From a virus, in the IMG/VR virus record IMGVR_UViG_3300032323_001801, positions 1 to 20,039 of that record: 20,039 nt of DNA; one strand, given 5' to 3'. The notes beneath the pieces are model-generated. The model was given only the letters and a program-made list of their open reading frames with translations, did no database searches and was not told the DNA's origin. Each line of letters opens with the position of its first letter. Position 1 is the stretch's first letter. Below are positions 17,963-20,039 of the stretch, piece by piece. The translations under genes were made by a program, and so were the position numbers.

Positions 17963-20039
17963 ATGGGTTACGTTGACGCTCTGTTTGACAGAGAGAATGA
18001 TATTATCAAGGTCGTTGAAAGAAACGACAAAGGCGAAAGGGTTTTTAAAGAACACCCAGTACGCTACACATTTTACTATCCAGACGCTAGAGGCAAGTTC
18101 CAAAGTATCTATGGTGATCCTCTTACACGAGTAGTATGTAAAAATTCCAAAGACTTCCGTAAAGAATTAGCCATTAACAGTGGTAAAGACTTGTACGAAA
18201 GCGATATTAATCCAATTTTCGTACACCTAAGCGAAAATTATCTTAATCAAGATGCGCCTAAGTTAAACATTTGTTTCTTCGACATCGAAGTGGATTTTGA
18301 TCCAGAACGTGGCTATAGCACTCCCGAAGATGCGTTTATGCCTATTACTGCTATCACTGTTCATCTTAAATGGTTAGACAAATTAATTACACTTGCCATG
18401 CCTCCAAAAACTCTTACTATGGAGCAAGCAAAAGAATCAATTAAAGATATTCCAGATACGCACTTGTTTGATAACGAAGGCGATATGTTGGAAACATTCT
18501 TAGACTTAATTCAAGATGCTGACATTATTAGTGGTTGGAATAGTGAAGGCTATGATGTTCCCTATACTGTTAATCGAGTAACCCGTGTACTGAGTAAAGA
18601 AGATACTAAACGATTCTGTCTTTGGGGACAACTTCCTAAGAAACGTGAATACGAAAAATACGGGAAACAGGCTGTTACTTATGACTTCCACGGTCGTGTG
18701 CATTTAGACAGTCTCGAACTGTATCGTAAGTACACATACGAAGAACGTCATACATATCGTTTAGATGCTATCGGTGAAATGGAAATTGGCGAGAACAAAA
18801 CTGTTTACGAAGGTACGTTAGATCAGTTGTACAACAATGACTTTAAAAAGTTTATTGTGTATAACAGACAAGATACTGCACTACTAAACAAACTAGACGA
18901 TAAACTTAAATTTATTGATCTTGCTAATAAACTAGCACATGAATGTACAGTATTGTTACAGACTACCATGGGTGCTGTGGCTGTTACCGAACAGGCTATT
19001 ATTAACGAAGCACATCGCAGAGGATTTCAAGTGCCTAATCGTCCTAAACGTGACGAAGGCGAAGATACTGCGGCCGCAGGTGCTTATGTTGCTTATCCTA
19101 AAGATGGTCTTCAAGACTGGATCGGATCACTAGACATTAACTCATTGTATCCTAGTGCGATTCGTGCATTAAACATGGGTCCAGAAACTATTGTTGGACA
19201 ACTACGTCCTGTATATACGCAGGCACATATTCACGAACAAACAACTCTTAAGAAAAAATCATTTGCGGCTGCTTGGGAAGGAATGTTTGGCACTGTGGAA
19301 TACGAAGCAGTTATGGAAAAACGTAGAGATACTGAAATTACCATAGACTGGGAGGATGGCAACAGTACTGTACACAGTGCCGCAGAAGTACATCAATTAA
19401 TCTTTGATAGCAATCAACCTTGGATGGTTAGTGCTAACGGTACTATCTTTACCTATGAAAAAGAAGGAATTATTCCCGGACTGCTAAAGCGTTGGTATGC
19501 CGAACGTAAAGAAATGCAGGCCAAACTTAAAGAATGTATAACGGCGGGAAATAAAATTGAAGAAGAATATTGGGACAAACGTCAGTTGGTTAAAAAAATT
19601 AACCTTAATAGTCTTTACGGTGCTATTCTTAATCCTGGGTGTCGTTTTTTCGATAAGCGTATCGGTCAGTCTACCACTCTTACAGGACGTCAAATTGCCA
19701 AGCACATGGCTAGTAAGGTAAATGAGATTATTACTGGGGAATACAATCACGTAGGTCGTGCTGTTATATACGGCGACACAGACTCCTGTTATTTCAGTGC
19801 TTATTCTACACTAAAGAAAGACATTGAATCAGGTGTTATTCCGTGGACTAAAGAAAATGTTATTGCACTTTATGATCAAATAGGAGAAGAAGTTAATGGC
19901 ACGTTTGTTAAATTCATGGAACAACAGTTCCACTGTCCGCCCAGTAGAGGAGAAGTCATCAAAGCAGGTCGCGAGATTGTTGCTTCCAAAGGATTATTCA
20001 TCACCAAGAAGCGATACGCAGTACTCTACTACGACAAAG
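17963..20039 (+). CDS. 43: B-family DNA polymerase, T4 gp43 type (3' end beyond window)
   Basis: The frame is open from ATG 17963 to the end of the window, 692 codons of an expected 800-900. The N-terminal and exonuclease domains carry FFDIEVD (Exo I, Asp107 and Glu109), ISGWNSEGYDVPY (Exo II, about 189-201) and YNRQDTALL (Exo III, about 300-308), so proofreading is intact. Polymerase motifs follow: SLDINSLYPS (motif A, 389-398), KKINLNSLYGA (motif B, 544-554) and IYGDTDS (motif C, 602-608) with the catalytic aspartates. The C-terminal thumb and clamp-binding tail are outside the window. AAGGAG at 17953-17958 precedes the start, and leader hairpins suggest translational control. It is the replicative polymerase of the phage. 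Confidence 0.95.
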   Translation, partial: MGYVDALFDRENDIIKVVERNDKGERVFKEHPVRYTFYYPDARGKFQSIYGDPLTRVVCKNSKDFRKELAINSGKDLYESDINPIFVHLSENYLNQDAPKLNICFFDIEVDFDPERGYSTPEDAFMPITAITVHLKWLDKLITLAMPPKTLTMEQAKESIKDIPDTHLFDNEGDMLETFLDLIQDADIISGWNSEGYDVPYTVNRVTRVLSKEDTKRFCLWGQLPKKREYEKYGKQAVTYDFHGRVHLDSLELYRKYTYEERHTYRLDAIGEMEIGENKTVYEGTLDQLYNNDFKKFIVYNRQDTALLNKLDDKLKFIDLANKLAHECTVLLQTTMGAVAVTEQAIINEAHRRGFQVPNRPKRDEGEDTAAAGAYVAYPKDGLQDWIGSLDINSLYPSAIRALNMGPETIVGQLRPVYTQAHIHEQTTLKKKSFAAAWEGMFGTVEYEAVMEKRRDTEITIDWEDGNSTVHSAAEVHQLIFDSNQPWMVSANGTIFTYEKEGIIPGLLKRWYAERKEMQAKLKECITAGNKIEEEYWDKRQLVKKINLNSLYGAILNPGCRFFDKRIGQSTTLTGRQIAKHMASKVNEIITGEYNHVGRAVIYGDTDSCYFSAYSTLKKDIESGVIPWTKENVIALYDQIGEEVNGTFVKFMEQQFHCPPSRGEVIKAGREIVASKGLFITKKRYAVLYYDK

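Noticed and set aside
1-20039. CRISPR arrays, insertion sequences, integrase or attachment sites
   Set aside because: No spaced direct repeats, transposase motifs or integrase signatures were seen; the only array is the 27-bp coding repeat at 91-198.

Overview
The window looks like part of the genome of a tailed phage of the marine T4-like type (the group containing T4-like cyanophages and pelagiphages). The evidence is a B-family DNA polymerase with T4 gp43 architecture at the right end, a DsbA-like protein just before it, a phage peptide deformylase, ATAAATA late-promoter-like motifs, and many short lysine-rich proteins of the kind found in marine T4-like phages. All supportable genes are on the + strand, packed with 1-40 base overlaps. 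The DNA is AT-rich by eye. A lipobox protein and a signal-peptide protein point to a Gram-negative host. The host itself cannot be named from this window.

Layout. (1) 1-513: the tail of an unknown gene ending in a Pro/Ser/Phe repeat, then a small exported lysine-rich protein. (2) 520-4744: a terminator overlapping a perfect sigma70-type promoter, followed by an overlapping protein-quality-control cluster of DnaJ, peptide deformylase, a ClpA-like unfoldase with a likely ClpP-docking loop, and an unknown protein. (3) 4751-14285: a long run of probable virion-interior proteins. It opens with a late-promoter motif embedded in a long hairpin that would hide the first start codon in read-through RNA. 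Many of its proteins begin with a tag of the form M-[KR]-x-x-E-[FLI]-[FI], often followed by [LI]-x-E, which resembles the T4 capsid targeting sequence and the T4 prohead protease site. The run carries a nucleotidyltransferase, a covalent ligase-like nucleotidyltransferase, an HxGH adenylyltransferase, a HAD phosphatase fused to a GH19 muramidase/chitinase, and several small unknowns. (4) 14282-15523: a lipoprotein, a small protein, a Dps-like ferritin and another small protein. (5) 15524-15729: a GC-rich, strongly structured non-coding stretch ending in another ATAAATA motif. (6) 15730-17290: a small conserved-looking protein, a class II aldolase-family enzyme and a membrane fatty-acid desaturase (likely auxiliary metabolic genes). 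(7) 17340-20039: DsbA-like protein, a small membrane protein, and gp43 preceded by hairpins resembling an autogenous translational operator.

The most interesting hypothesis is that the 4.8-11.5 kb block encodes enzymes that are tagged, packaged inside the capsid, trimmed by the prohead protease and delivered with the DNA. The enzyme set (nucleotidyltransferase, ligase-like, adenylyltransferase, HAD phosphatase) could be an injected nucleic-acid repair or counter-defence kit. The tags, domains and gene order are visible in the sequence. Packaging and function are inferred.
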